Counted from the first letter of the stretch, positions 33,115 to 47,752 are shown. The stretch is 64,000 nucleotides of DNA from Luteococcus peritonei (GCF_039526385.1 NZ_BAAAIX010000016.1:62001-126000); one strand, 5' to 3'. The notes: a model not told the origin generated them from the sequence alone. A program made the numbers and translations.

Positions 33115-34358
33115 ATGACCTCGTCCCAGTTCGGCTCCGATCTTCCAGCGATCCTGGTTCTGGAGGATGGCAGGCATTTCCGGGGGAGGTCGTTCGGCGC
33201 GCAGGGCACCACCTTCGGCGAGGCCGTCTTCTCCACCGGCATGAGCGGCTACCAGGAGACGCTCACCGATCCCAGCTACCACCGCCAGGTGGTGGTGGCC
33301 ACCGCGCCGCACATCGGCAACACCGGCTGGAACGACGAGGACGACGAGTCCAGCCGCATCTGGGTGGCCGGCTACGTGGTGCGCGATCCTGCCCGCATCC
33401 CCTCCAACTGGCGCAGCACCCGCTCGCTGGACCAGGAGCTGGCCAACCAGGGCGTCGTCGGTATCAGCGACGTGGACACCCGTGCCCTGACCCGCCACCT
33501 GCGCGAGCGCGGCGCCATGCGGGTGGGCATCTCCACCGAGGTTCTCGATCCGGAGCAGCTGCTGGCGCAGGTGCAGCAGCAGCCCCCCATGGCTGGAGCC
33601 AACCTGGTGGACGACGTCACCGTCACCGAGCCCGTCGTGGTGCCCGCCGAGGGGGAGCGACGCTTCACGGTCGCCGCCGTCGACCTGGGCATCAAGTCGA
33701 TGACCCCGGCCCAGATGGCCCGTCGCGGCCTGGAGGTGCACGTGCTGCCCGCCAGCAGCACCCTCGACGACATCCGCGCCACCGGCGCCGACGGCGTCTT
33801 CTTCTCCAACGGCCCCGGCGACCCCGCCACCGCCGAGCACGCCACCGCCCTGCTGCGCGAGGTGCTGGCGGCCGGCTACCCCTACTTCGGGATCTGCTTC
33901 GGCAACCAGATCTTCGGCCGGGCGCTGGGCTTCGGCACCTACAAGCTGAAGTACGGCCACCGCGGCATCAACCAGCCGGTGATCGACCGCACCACCGGCA
34001 AGGTGGAGATCACCGCCCACAACCACGGCTTCGCCGTCGACGCGCCCACCGACCGCACCACCGAGACAGACTTCGGCAGCGCCACCGTCAGCCACCTGTG
34101 CCTCAACGACGACGTGGTCGAGGGACTGGAGCTGCGCCGCGACGACCGCCTGGTGGGCTTCAGCGTCCAGTACCACCCCGAGGCCGCCGCCGGCCCGCAC
34201 GACGCCGACTACCTCTTCGACAGGTTCGTGCAGGTCATGCAAGGGGGGACGACCCCCCTTGAACCCCCCGCGCCGTCGGGCGCACCGGTCTCCGCAGGCT
34301 CCGTCCTGCCCTCCGGATCGGACATGGACGGCACCAACCCCCGCGAAGGAAACCTCTG

Positions 34359-34359
<1 letters not shown>
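33115..34359 (+). CDS. carA: carbamoyl-phosphate synthase small subunit
   Basis: The 414-residue glutaminase subunit supplies ammonia for carbamoyl phosphate, feeding pyrimidines and arginine. The class I amidotransferase domain has the nucleophile C261 in FGICFGNQ and the H354/E356 pair in YHPEAA. The ATG at 33115 is chosen over 33109 because the Shine-Dalgarno abuts the latter. After the normal end of the enzyme there is an extra tail of about 30 proline/glycine/serine-rich residues. The stop shares a base with the carB start (TGATG). pyrB and pyrC, often upstream in actinobacteria, are not here. Confidence 0.95.
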
Positions 34360-37687
<3,328 letters not shown>

Positions 37688-37688
<1 letters not shown>

Positions 37689-38785
37689 TGGCCGCGCTGA
37701 TGGGGCCACGCGAGGCCCTGAACCGTGCCCTGCTGACCGGCTACCGCTCAGCGGTGCGCCCGATGCTCTTCACCGCCCACGGCGGCGATGCGGAGAAGAT
37801 CCACGAGGACATGATCGACGCGCTGGGCCGAATCCCGGTGGCGAGCCGCCACCTGGCGCCCGTGCTGGGCGGGCGCGGTCTGGCGGGCCGCGGCGAGACC
37901 GAGGTGGCCGGGATCAGCTTCCCGGGCCGGGTCGGCCTGGCCGCCGGGCTGGACAAGCAGGGCACCGCGGCCAGGGCCTGGGCCGGTCTGGGCTTCGGCT
38001 TCGCGGAGCTGGGCACCGTCACCGCGCAGGCGCAGCCGGGCAACCCGAAGCCGCGCGTCTTCCGGGCGCGCACCAGCCAGGCCGTGATCAACCGGATGGG
38101 CTTCAACAACTCCGGTGCCGCGGCGCTGGCCGACCGGCTGGCCGGCTGGGGCGTCGAGCGCGGCAACCGGGCGCTGGGGATCCCGCTGGGCATCAGCATC
38201 GGCAAGACGAAGGTGACGCCGCTGGAGCATGCGGTGGAGGACTACCTGACCAGCCTGCGCCTGCTGGCCCGTCACGCCGACTACGTCGCGGTCAACATCT
38301 CCAGCCCGAACACGCCGGGCCTGCGCCAGCTGCAGGACGGCGAGCACCTGCGCGAGCTGACCAGCGCCCTGGTGGCCGAGGCCGAGCGGCTGGACCCGGG
38401 CCGTCCGGTGCCGATCTTCGTGAAGTTCGCCCCGGACCTGACCGACGACGCGCTCGACGAGGCGATCGGGATCTGCGAGCAGAACGGGGTGAGCGGCCTG
38501 ATCGCCACCAACACCACGCTGCAACGCGACGGCCTGGCCCCGGCGGACCAGCACCTGGCCGCCGAGGCCGGGGGACTGTCGGGCGCCCCGCTGACCGTGC
38601 GCTCACGCGAGATGGTGCGCCACATCACCCGTCACACCGACCTGCCCGTGATCGGCGTGGGCGGGATCATGACGCCGGCCGACGCGCAGGCCATGTTCGA
38701 CGCCGGTGCCTCGCTGGTGCAGCTCTACACCGGCTTCATCTACAACGGCCCCGCACTGGTCAGCGGCATCAACGCACTGCGCTGA
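37688..38785 (+). CDS. pyrD: dihydroorotate dehydrogenase (quinone), class 2
   Basis: The 365-residue flavoenzyme oxidises dihydroorotate, the fourth pyrimidine step. It has the N-terminal amphipathic extension typical of membrane-associated class 2 enzymes (ALLTGYRSAVRPMLFTAHGGDAE), VGLAAGLDKQG, the catalytic serine region VNISSPNTPGLR and the FMN phosphate-binding IGVGGI. The ATG overlaps the carB stop; an ATG four codons later is also possible. pyrF, normally next, is 2.8 kb downstream because a decayed HNH gene and an MFS gene on the other strand intervene. Confidence 0.96.
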
Positions 38786-38810
38786 GGTGGCGTCCTCCGG
38801 AAACCGCTGA

Positions 38811-40248
38811 TCAGGCGGCGAGCGTGTGCTCGGGGCCGGGTACGGCGTCGACGGCCCTGCCCAGCTCGATGGTGCGCGACGGGGTCACCAAGTAGCGGTA
38901 GCCCAGCGGGCTGCGCCACAGGAAGATGCCGGGCATCGGTTGGGTGAGCTGCCAGCCACCATGTGTCTTGGCTCGATGCGCCCTGCGGGCCAGGGGACCG
39001 AGGTTGTCCGGGCGGGTCTGGCCCGGTGGGCCGTCGTCCCTCCACGGCTGGGTGTGGTCCAGGTCGAGGCCGGCGAAGCGGCGCGTCGAGAAGGGGAAGA
39101 CCTCGTAGGGATTGCGGATCTCCAGGCCCTCGCGCATCGGGCGCGGCACCTCGTAGCTGTCGCTGGCTGCCTGGTTCGCCAGGTCGATCACCGGACGGAC
39201 ACTGACCCGACGCTCGCCCAGCAGGTCGCGCAGCCACTCGGCCAGCACAGGGCGGAGCCGCGTCGCATGGCCGGTCCCCATCACCGGGCGGACCAGACCC
39301 GTGCCGTCGGCGAGCGTGGTGTCGGTGAGATGCACGACGAGCTGAGCCCGGGACAGCAGGCGTTCCGGGTCCACGGTGATGGTGCCGCACAGGTGGCCTG
39401 GTTCTCCGTCATGGGCGCAGAACTGGCCCAAGGCCTCCGCGTCCACCGGCAGCTGGTCCAGCAGGCTGGCCTGCATCAGCTGCAGGGCACGAGCCGGCGT
39501 TGCGAGCAGACCCAAGGCCCTGGCCCGCAGGCTGTCACGTCCACCGGTGGCGCCGCCCTCGGCCAGGATGCGGGCCAGCCAGTCGATGCTCGCCTCGAGA
39601 TCAGCGGCCTGCGGGGCGTCGATCCGGGCGCTGAGCCCGGCCACCCCGTCGTCCTCCTGGGCGATCCAGACGCCCAGGTCCTGCAGCGCCTCCTGGCGGC
39701 GTTGCTCGGCCCGGTTCGCGTCGAGGTGGTCAGCACCAGCCCCCGCACCATGGCCTCGGCCCGGCTCCAGGACATGCCGGGCGGGGTTCGTGACAGCTCC
39801 AGGTCCACCAGCCGGGCGGCGTCCCGGTCCAGCTCCCGTACCAGCCCGGCCAGCTTGCGGGCCTGCCAGACCGGCAGCTCGGCCGCCATGGTGCTGCGCC
39901 AGACCCACGGCAACCGGTGGCGCACGTCGAGTGCCGCCGCCATCAGGGCGCTGGCCTCGACCGCCCTGATGCCCAACGCCGCGCCCAGCTCCAGGGCTCC
40001 GCCACCGCGGGGGTTCCGTCGGCACCCAGCTGCACTGCCTGCTCGCATCCCGGCAGCCCGTGCCCGGTGGACGGTTCGGACGCGAGGTCGGCGAAGTGGG
40101 CGGCCAGTTCGAGCTCGCGGGCCTCCGCCCGTCGCCGGGCCAGCCGCACCTCGCGCAATTCCTCGATGGTGGCCACCGCATCGACCGGCAGCGCGTCGTG
40201 CGCACGTCCAGTGCCGTGGGGCGACGGGCCACGCGGGATCGAATGCAT
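38811..40248 (-). pseudogene. frameshifted DUF222/13E12-type HNH endonuclease
   Basis: Three frames must be joined to read one protein. The N-terminal DUF222 region (MHSIPRGPSPHG, ELELAAHFADLAS) runs in one frame, the middle (LELGAALGIRAVEASALMAA to RGLVLTT) in a second, and the end in a third with the HNH motif LDLDHTQPWRDDG and PLARRAHRAKTHGGW. One missing C near 39995-39999 and one missing G near 39727-39730 explain both breaks; repaired length is 479 residues. The family is a mobile-intron-like or REP13E12-associated nuclease common as multicopy genes in actinobacteria. It lies inside the pyrimidine block on the opposite strand, so it is probably an insertion that has decayed. Confidence 0.8.
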
Positions 40249-40312
40249 GTTCTAATTATTGTGCTTGGGCTGTCGCTATGACAAGGGGCCGATCCGGGTC
40301 CGATCACGCCTT

Positions 40313-40337
40313 CGACGATCAGTCAGGCTGATCGTCG
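40313..40337 (-). terminator. inverted repeat over the MFS stop codon
   Basis: A perfect ten-pair stem (40313-40322 with 40328-40337) encloses a TCAGG loop that contains the MFS stop codon. No T tract follows. Confidence 0.45.
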
Positions 40338-41474
40338 GTGCAGCAGCAGCGCGGGTGCTCCGGCCATCAGGGCCACCACTCCACCCGTGATGAACAGCGG
40401 TGCCAGCCCGGTCTGCGAGGCGGCCAGCCCTGAGGCCAGGGAGCCAGCTGTCTGGCCCACCGCGATGGTGGCGAACAGGATGCTGGAGCCCGCTCCCACG
40501 GCCTGCGGCCAGGCGAGTCGGGCCAGTTCGATCGTGATGCCGCACAGCGTGGTGTAGCAGCCACCGAAGAGGGCCCCGAGGACCATCGCCTGCCACGGCT
40601 GGGACGCCAGGGGCAGGGAGATCACGGCGAGGCCCAGCAGGGTGCACAGCAGCGCCCAGGCGCGGGCCGGACCGAGTCGCCCGGCGATGTCGCCGGACAG
40701 CGAGCCGGCGACCCCCGCGAAGCCGACCAGCCCCCAGAAGAGCAGCGAGGAGGTGTCCTGCAGGCGGAGCTGCTCGCCCACCAGTTCGCGACCGTAGGCC
40801 CAGAAGACGGCGGCTCCGGCGCCCATCCCTGCTGTCAGCAGCACGGGTAGCACGAGCTGATCGGCCCGGCCGGGCTGCTCGGGTGCCTGGGTGCCGTCCT
40901 GGTCACCGTCTCGTCTGGCACCGGACCCGAGGACGAACCAGAGCGTGGCAACAGCGCCCAGGGCCGCGCTCAGCCAGAACAGCGTCCGCCAGCTCCCGCT
41001 GGCGAACATGGCCGTGGTGGCCAGCACCACGCCCGTGCCGGTGCCCGCATTGGCGATGCCCTGCGCCCTGGCCTCGAGCCGGGCGGGCACGTCGCGGGCC
41101 AGCCGATGGGCGATCGCGCCGGAGGCGAAGCCCGCCGCCGCACCGGCCACGGATACCCCGGCCAGGAAGGCAGCGGAGCCATTCGCAAGAGCCGTGACGG
41201 TGTAGCCCAGCAGCAGGCAGCCGGCCCCGAGCCCCAGGCAGAGCCGCCAGCGTCCCCGGCTCACCAGCCAGCTGCACGCCAGGCAGGCAACCACATAGGT
41301 CAGGTAGGACAGTGAGGAGGTGTAGCCGATTCCTGCCTGGTCGCTCACGCCGTCCTGGATGACCTGCGGCGCGGACAGCCCCACCCCGAACCGCGCCATG
41401 CCGTAGGTGACGGCGACGAGCAGCGTCCCGGCCGCCACCTGGCGCCAGGTGCGAGCAGTTGGTGGGGCAGTCAT
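40323..41474 (-). CDS. YbfB/YjiJ-family MFS transporter
   Basis: The 383-residue protein has about 12 membrane helices and the helix-1 signature YGMARFGVGLSAP that marks the YbfB/YjiJ subgroup of the major facilitator family. Substrates of this subgroup are not established. GGAAGG lies seven bases before the ATG. The frame is open far upstream, opposite pyrF, but that part is antisense shadow. With the HNH pseudogene it separates pyrD from pyrF. Confidence 0.8.
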   Translation of the reverse strand: MTAPPTARTWRQVAAGTLLVAVTYGMARFGVGLSAPQVIQDGVSDQAGIGYTSSLSYLTYVVACLACSWLVSRGRWRLCLGLGAGCLLLGYTVTALANGSAAFLAGVSVAGAAAGFASGAIAHRLARDVPARLEARAQGIANAGTGTGVVLATTAMFASGSWRTLFWLSAALGAVATLWFVLGSGARRDGDQDGTQAPEQPGRADQLVLPVLLTAGMGAGAAVFWAYGRELVGEQLRLQDTSSLLFWGLVGFAGVAGSLSGDIAGRLGPARAWALLCTLLGLAVISLPLASQPWQAMVLGALFGGCYTTLCGITIELARLAWPQAVGAGSSILFATIAVGQTAGSLASGLAASQTGLAPLFITGGVVALMAGAPALLLHRRSA

Positions 41475-41621
41475 GGGGGGCCTTCCGTCGGGGCGGACCG
41501 ACCATGCTCCCCGAACGTCGGGGCCCGCTGCACCTCCCGGCGGGTGGAAGGGGCGCCAGGGTGCGCGGCATCCGGGCCCGTGCGAGGATGGCCGAGGCCA
41601 GCCACCCACGACGGAGAGACC

Positions 41622-42422
41622 ATGACCTACGCAGAACGTCTTGCCACCACCACTGCCGCGCGAGGCGCCCTGTGCGTCGGGATCGATCCGCACCCGCAGA
41701 TCCTCCAGGCCTGGGGGCTGACCGACGACGTGGACGGCCTGGAGCGCTGTGCTCGCGGCATGGTGGAGGCAATCGGTGACAAGGTGGCCGTCTTCAAGCC
41801 CCAGTCGGCCTTCTACGAGGTGCACGGCTCGGCCGGCATCGCGGTGCTGGAGCGCGTGCTCGACGACATCCGTCAGGCCGGCGCGCTGAGCATCCTCGAC
41901 GTGAAGCGCGGCGACATCGGCTCCACCATGGCCGCCTATGCCCGCGCCTACCTGCGCGAGGAGTCGGCCCTGCGCGCGGATGCGATCACGCTGGCCCCCT
42001 ACCTGGGCTTCGAGTCGCTGCGACCCGCCATCGACCTGGCGCACGAGACCGGCCGGGGGCTCTACGTCCTGGCGCGCACGTCCAACCCCGAGGGCGGTGA
42101 GGTGCAGCTGGCCGACGCCGGTGGCCGCAGCGTCGCGCAGATGGTGGTGGACCAGGCGGCCGAGGAGAACCAGCGCTCGGGGCAGTACGCCATCGGCCTG
42201 GTGGTGGGCGGCACCCATGCCGACCCCGGCTGCGACGTGAGCCGGTTCAACGGCTCCATCCTGGTGCCCGGCATCGGCGCCCAGGGTGGCACCATCGACG
42301 GTCTGCGCTCCATCTTCGGCGAGGCCACCGACCGGCTGCTGCCCTCGGCCAGTCGGCAGGTGATGCAGGGTGGGCCGTCGCGCGAGGGCCTGGTGCAGGC
42401 CGTCGAATCCCTGCTGGGCTGA
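41622..42422 (+). CDS. pyrF: orotidine-5'-phosphate decarboxylase, type 2
   Basis: The 266-residue enzyme makes UMP, the last step of the de novo pathway. It belongs to the longer type 2 group (CVGIDPHPQILQAWG at the start, catalytic ILDVKRGDIGSTMAAYA, late PGIGAQGG). GGAGAG lies five bases before the ATG, and a -10-like GAGGAT lies at 41584-41589. Being cut off from carAB-pyrD, it probably has its own promoter. mihF and gmk follow, the standard actinobacterial order. Confidence 0.96.
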   Translation: MTYAERLATTTAARGALCVGIDPHPQILQAWGLTDDVDGLERCARGMVEAIGDKVAVFKPQSAFYEVHGSAGIAVLERVLDDIRQAGALSILDVKRGDIGSTMAAYARAYLREESALRADAITLAPYLGFESLRPAIDLAHETGRGLYVLARTSNPEGGEVQLADAGGRSVAQMVVDQAAEENQRSGQYAIGLVVGGTHADPGCDVSRFNGSILVPGIGAQGGTIDGLRSIFGEATDRLLPSASRQVMQGGPSREGLVQAVESLLG

Positions 42423-42498
42423 GACACGCTGAACCAGCCGGTGCGGGCGCGCTCCCGGGCGGGGCAGAATTGGGTGATATTTCACAGCCTGACCTGCC

Positions 42499-42527
42499 TG
42501 ACCCGACCTGGTGAATCGCGGTAGATT
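42499..42527 (+). promoter_or_regulatory. candidate promoter of mihF
   Basis: TGACCC at 42499-42504 and TAGATT at 42522-42527 have 17-base spacing, with two short inverted repeats on either side (GTGA-TATT-TCAC at 42474-42485, AAGCG-GTGAT-CGCTT at 42538-42552). Confidence 0.4.
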
Positions 42528-42615
42528 CGGCTGCGGCAAGCGGTGATCGCTTGTACGGTGAGAGCGACCGGGCAATCAGTGGTGTCCGGCAACCAGGGGA
42601 AATGGAGAACCGGTC

Positions 42616-42927
42616 GTGGCTATCCCAACACTGTCACCCGAACAGCTGCAGGCTGCTCGCGAGGCCGCCACCCAGGCCCGTCGCGCCCGCGCCGAGCTGA
42701 AGGAGAAGGTCCGCACGGGTACGCTCACGCTGGGCCAGGCACTCGACACCGCGGCCAAGGACGACGTCCTGGCTCACGTCAAGGTGGTGGACCTGCTCAA
42801 GGCCATGCCGCGCGTGGGTGACAAGCGGGCCGCCGAGATCATGGAGCGCCTCGAGATCGCCGCCAACCGTCGCGTCCGCGGGCTGGGCCGCCACCAGGTG
42901 GCCGGGCTGAAGGCAGAGTTCGAATAA
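42616..42927 (+). CDS. mihF: integration host factor, actinobacterial type
   Basis: The 103-residue nucleoid protein mIHF has no relation to IHF alpha/beta; it has a helix-two-turns-helix fold. The sequence has the family core LTPEQ/LSPEQ-like start, KVVDLLKAMPRVGDKRAAEIMERL and the RVRGLGRHQ DNA-binding end. It bends DNA and supports phage integration in mycobacteria. The GTG start has GGAG nine bases upstream. Inverted repeats in the 190-base upstream gap could be self-binding sites, but this is inference. Confidence 0.93.
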   Translation: MAIPTLSPEQLQAAREAATQARRARAELKEKVRTGTLTLGQALDTAAKDDVLAHVKVVDLLKAMPRVGDKRAAEIMERLEIAANRRVRGLGRHQVAGLKAEFE

Positions 42928-42948
42928 CAGGAAGGGGAGACCGGCAGC

Positions 42949-43551
42949 GTGACCGAGTCCCACCAGACCAGGCCGCAGCAGCCGGTTCCCGGCACGGGTG
43001 CGCCCGTGCGCGTCAGCGTCATCAGCGGTCCCACCGCCGTCGGGAAGGGCACCGTCGTCGCGCGCCTCAAGGAGCTGCACCCCGAGGTCTACGTCTCGGT
43101 CTCCGCCACCACGCGCGCCCCGCGCCCCGGTGAGATCGACGGCGTCCACTACCACTTCCTGACCGAGCAGCAGTTCGACCAGCTGGTCGCTGGTGACGGC
43201 CTGCTCGAGTGGGCGGTGGTGCACGGCCGCAACCGCTACGGCACCCTGCGCCGCCCGGTCGACGAGGCCGTGGCGCGCGGCGAGGCCGTCGTGCTGGAGA
43301 TCGACCTGCAGGGCGCGCGCCAGGTACGACAGTCCTACCCACAGGCCCAGCAGATCTTCCTGGAGCCGCCGAGCTGGGAGGAGCTGGTGCGCCGCCTGGT
43401 GGGTCGCGGCACCGAGACCCCCGCGCAGCAGGAGCGCCGGCTGGTGACCGCCCGCGAGGAGCTGGCCCGGATGGGGGAGTTCGACCACGTCGTCGTGAAT
43501 CGCGAGATCGATCAAACCGTCCAGGATTTGGTAGGCTTGCTGGGCTTGTGA
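42949..43551 (+). CDS. gmk: guanylate kinase
   Basis: The 200-residue enzyme phosphorylates GMP. The P-loop reads SGPTAVGKGTV near residue 24, where many homologues have SGPSGVGKGT, and the GMP-binding STTRAPRPGE-like region reads SATTRAPRPGEIDGVHYHF. The GTG start follows an AGGAAGGGGAG site. It lies 21 bases after mihF and shares its transcript; rpoZ comes next, the usual order. Confidence 0.97.
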   Translation: MTESHQTRPQQPVPGTGAPVRVSVISGPTAVGKGTVVARLKELHPEVYVSVSATTRAPRPGEIDGVHYHFLTEQQFDQLVAGDGLLEWAVVHGRNRYGTLRRPVDEAVARGEAVVLEIDLQGARQVRQSYPQAQQIFLEPPSWEELVRRLVGRGTETPAQQERRLVTAREELARMGEFDHVVVNREIDQTVQDLVGLLGL

Positions 43552-43588
43552 CCTCTGGCCACGAAAATCGACGAATCGAAGGTTCATC

Positions 43589-43933
43589 TTGACCACAAAC
43601 ATCCCCGAGGGCGTCACCAACCCCCCGATCGACGGCCTGCTCGACAAGGTCGACTCCAAGTACCGCCTGGTGCTCTTCGCCGCCAAGCGCGCGCGCCAGA
43701 TCAACGCCTACTACTCGCAGCTGGGCGAGGGCCTGCTGGAGAACGTCGGCCCCCTGGTGGAGACCGGCGTGCAGGAGAAGCCGCTGAGCATCGCCCTGCG
43801 CGAGATCGAGGCCGACGTGCTCGAGTGCGCCGAGATCGATCCCGAGGCCGAGGCCGCCGCGCGCGCCGAGGCCACTGCCGATCCCGACTTCAGCTTCGTC
43901 TCCGATCCTTTCGGGGACATCGACCCCGCCTGA
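43589..43933 (+). CDS. rpoZ: RNA polymerase omega subunit
   Basis: The 114-residue omega subunit helps assemble beta-prime. It has the conserved DGLLDKVDSKYRLVLFAAKRARQINAYY core and the long actinobacterial C-terminal part with KPLSIALREI. The start is TTG, preceded by GAAGG. It lies between gmk and coaBC as in most actinobacteria. Confidence 0.95.
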   Translation: MTTNIPEGVTNPPIDGLLDKVDSKYRLVLFAAKRARQINAYYSQLGEGLLENVGPLVETGVQEKPLSIALREIEADVLECAEIDPEAEAAARAEATADPDFSFVSDPFGDIDPA

Positions 43934-43949
43934 TCCGCGAGCCGGATCC

Positions 43950-45229
43950 GTGTCCAGCGGAGACACCGCAGACGTGAATGCCACCGGTCGCCGAGTCGTT
44001 CTCGGCGTCGCCGGTGGCATCGCTGCGTACAAGGCCTGCGAGGTGCTGCGACGCCTGCGCGAGGCCGGCTGCGATGTCACCGTCGTGCCCACCGCCAATG
44101 CGCTCAACTTCGTGGGCCGCACCACCTGGGAGGCGTTGAGCGGCAAGAGCGTCAGCACCGACGTGTGGAGCGAGATCACCGAGGTGCCGCACGTGCGGAT
44201 CGGGCAGCAGGCCGACCTGGTGCTCGTCGTGCCCGCCACCGCAGACCTGCTGGCTCGTGCCGCCACCGGCCGCGCCGACGACCTGCTCACCAATGTGCTG
44301 CTCACCGCGCACTGCCCGGTGGCCTTCTTCCCGGCCATGCACACCGAGATGTGGCAGCACCCGGCCACCGTCGCCAACGTGGCCACCCTGCGCAGCCGTG
44401 GCTGCGTCGTGAAGGATCCCGCCGCCGGACGCCTCACCGGCGCCGACTCCGGCCCGGGCCGGCTGCCTGAGCCCGCCGAGATCACCGAGCTGGCGCTGCG
44501 CCTGCTCGACGGTGGCCGCGAGGCCGCCGGGCGCGCGGCCGCCCAGGATCTGGCCGGGCGCCATGTCGTCGTCTCCGCCGGCGGCACCCACGAGGCGCTC
44601 GACCCGGTGCGCTTCCTGGGCAATGCCTCCAGCGGCCTGATGGGCACCGCCATCGCCCGCGAGGCGGCCCTGCGCGGCGCCCGCGTCACCTTGGTGGCGG
44701 CCGCCATGACCGCCGAGCCCCCGTCGGGCGTCGAGGTGGAGCAGGTGGTCTCCACCGCGGACCTGGCCGCCGTCATGCAGCGCCTGGCACCGCAGGCCGA
44801 TGCCGTGGTGATGGCCGCAGCCCCGGCGGACTTCACCCCCGCCGAGGTCAGCACCACCAAGATCAAGAAGGACGGCGACGGCGGCATGACCCTGCACCTG
44901 GTGCAGACCACCGACGTGCTGGCCGCGATCAGCCGCAGCCGACGCCCCGAGCAGGTCATCGTCGGCTTCGCCGCCGAGACCGCCCCCGACCGTGACCAGC
45001 TGGTGCAGCTCGGGCAGGCCAAGCTCGCCCGCAAGGGCTGCGACCTGCTGGTGCTCAACGACGTCTCGGCCGGCAAGGTCTTCGGCCGAGCCACCACCCA
45101 GATCACCCTCATCGACCCCGCCGGCATCGTCGACGAGGTCACCGGAACCAAGTCGCAGGCCGCGGCGTCGATCGTCGACGCGCTGGCCGCCCGCCTGGCA
45201 GGCATGTCGGGCAGAAATGGAGAACCCGC

Positions 45230-45233
<4 letters not shown>
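43950..45233 (+). CDS. coaBC: bifunctional phosphopantothenoylcysteine decarboxylase / ligase
   Basis: The 427-residue coenzyme A enzyme has an N-terminal flavin-dependent CoaC part (LGVAGGIAAYKACEVLR, catalytic histidine in EVPHVRIG, PAMHTEMW in the substrate recognition clamp as in other actinobacteria) and a C-terminal CoaB ligase part from about residue 195 (VVSAGGTHEALDPVRFLGNASSG, KIKK). The GTG start leaves 16 bases after rpoZ. The stop overlaps the metK ATG (ATGA). Confidence 0.96.
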
Positions 45234-46420
<1,187 letters not shown>

Positions 46421-46433
46421 CCCAGGGGCTGGC

Positions 46434-47696
46434 TCAGCGGTGGACGACGTGCTGCAGCCGCCGGGTGAGCCGGTTCAGGGGTAGGGCGAGCGCCGAACCC
46501 ACCAGCAGGCCCAGCGCGATCGAGGTGATCAGGGTCAGCACTCCGGTGACGGCCTCCGCGGTGCCGGTGCCGGCGCCCACCGTCGTGATCCCCATCAGAC
46601 CCAGGGTGCCGGGTACCAGCAGCCAGAAGCTGGGCAGGAAGAGCACCAGCCGGGGGACATTGCGTCGGGTGGACTCCACCGCCGTGGACAGGAAGCTGGC
46701 CGTGGTGGCGCCCAGGAAGGCACCCAGCGGCAGCGAGTCGGTCTGCGCCTGGCCGTACTGCTGGGCAGCGAAGGTGGCCACCAGCACCGCCGCGGTCCAG
46801 CCGAAGATGCGCAGCGGCACTCCTTCGGAGAGCATGATGCCCACCGCGATCAGCGCCAGCCCGGCCGGCGCGGCCAGGACGCCGAGCTCGTCGACGCGGG
46901 TGTTGGTGAGCGCCGCGGTGGGCACCTTGAGCAGCATCGCGGCGGCGACCACGCCCAGCGCGAAGAGCAGCAGCTGCACGATGCCGTAGAGGAAGCGTGA
47001 GGTGCCCGAGATCATCGAGCCGGTGGCCAGTTCTGCGATGCCGGTGCTGAGCAGGGCTCCGGGCAGCAGCACCGCGATCGGGCAGATCAGGGTGCGCAAC
47101 GGACCCTGCAGCATCCCGGCGTGCCAGGCGCCCAGCACCACCAGCGAGACGCTCAGCGCGGCCAGGCTCGGCAGCAGCGCGGCGAGCAGGGCGTGGCGCC
47201 CGGAGCTGCGGATCAGGAAGCTCACCACCAGCGAGCACAGCGCCGCCAGCAGCACATTGGCCACGCCCGGCTGCATGATCAGGCAGATGCCGGCGGCCAC
47301 CACCATGTTGCCCAGGTAGACGCCCCACCGTCCGTAGCGCAGCGGCAGCTGGCGCACCCGTCGGATCTGCTCCAGCGCCTCCGGTACCGCGATCCGCCCG
47401 CCCAGCAGGTCGTGGCGCACCTGGCGCACCACCAGCGACTGGTCCAGCCGCAGCGGGCCGCCCATCCGCTGCATGGTGGCCGGCTCGCCCGGCGCCAGCG
47501 CCAGGGTGATGTGGGTGGGGGTGGCCGAGACCTGCAGCCATGGGTGCCCGAGCCGGGCGGAGAGCCGCTGCAGCTCGAACTCCACGTCGGTGACCGTCAT
47601 GCCGGCGCTGACCATCTCCGCGCCGATGGTCGCCAGCACCCGCCGGGTGGCCGTGTCCAGGCTGTCGGAGGGCGGCTGCGCGATGGTGGCGTTCAC
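46434..47696 (-). CDS. ThrE-type threonine/serine exporter family protein
   Basis: The 420-residue product has an N-terminal cytoplasmic ThrE domain (AEMVSAGMTVTDVEFELQRLSARLG) and about ten membrane helices, fused ThrE-ThrE_2 style. Corynebacterial ThrE exports threonine and serine; the same substrate is plausible but not proven. The GTG at 47696 is chosen because TAGGGT ends seven bases upstream; two possible starts further upstream would cross that box. It is divergent from priA with only 56 bases between starts. Confidence 0.85.
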   Translation of the reverse strand: MNATIAQPPSDSLDTATRRVLATIGAEMVSAGMTVTDVEFELQRLSARLGHPWLQVSATPTHITLALAPGEPATMQRMGGPLRLDQSLVVRQVRHDLLGGRIAVPEALEQIRRVRQLPLRYGRWGVYLGNMVVAAGICLIMQPGVANVLLAALCSLVVSFLIRSSGRHALLAALLPSLAALSVSLVVLGAWHAGMLQGPLRTLICPIAVLLPGALLSTGIAELATGSMISGTSRFLYGIVQLLLFALGVVAAAMLLKVPTAALTNTRVDELGVLAAPAGLALIAVGIMLSEGVPLRIFGWTAAVLVATFAAQQYGQAQTDSLPLGAFLGATTASFLSTAVESTRRNVPRLVLFLPSFWLLVPGTLGLMGITTVGAGTGTAEAVTGVLTLITSIALGLLVGSALALPLNRLTRRLQHVVHR

Positions 47697-47703
47697 GGCG
47701 GCC

Positions 47704-47709
47704 ACCCTA
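47704..47709 (-). promoter_or_regulatory. leaderless -10 box of ThrE-type gene
   Basis: TAGGGT on the reverse strand ends seven bases before the GTG at 47696. Confidence 0.5.
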
Positions 47710-47739
47710 GCGGGAGCCGGAACTGTCGGCATGAGCACC

Positions 47740-47745
47740 TACCAT
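47740..47745 (+). promoter_or_regulatory. leaderless -10 box of priA
   Basis: TACCAT ends seven bases before the ATG at 47753. Confidence 0.5.
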
Positions 47746-47752
47746 CGTCTGC

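Noticed and set aside
40323..42575. Long N-terminal extension of the MFS gene across pyrF
   Set aside because: The extra part is antisense to pyrF; the membrane protein begins at 41474 after a GGAAGG site.
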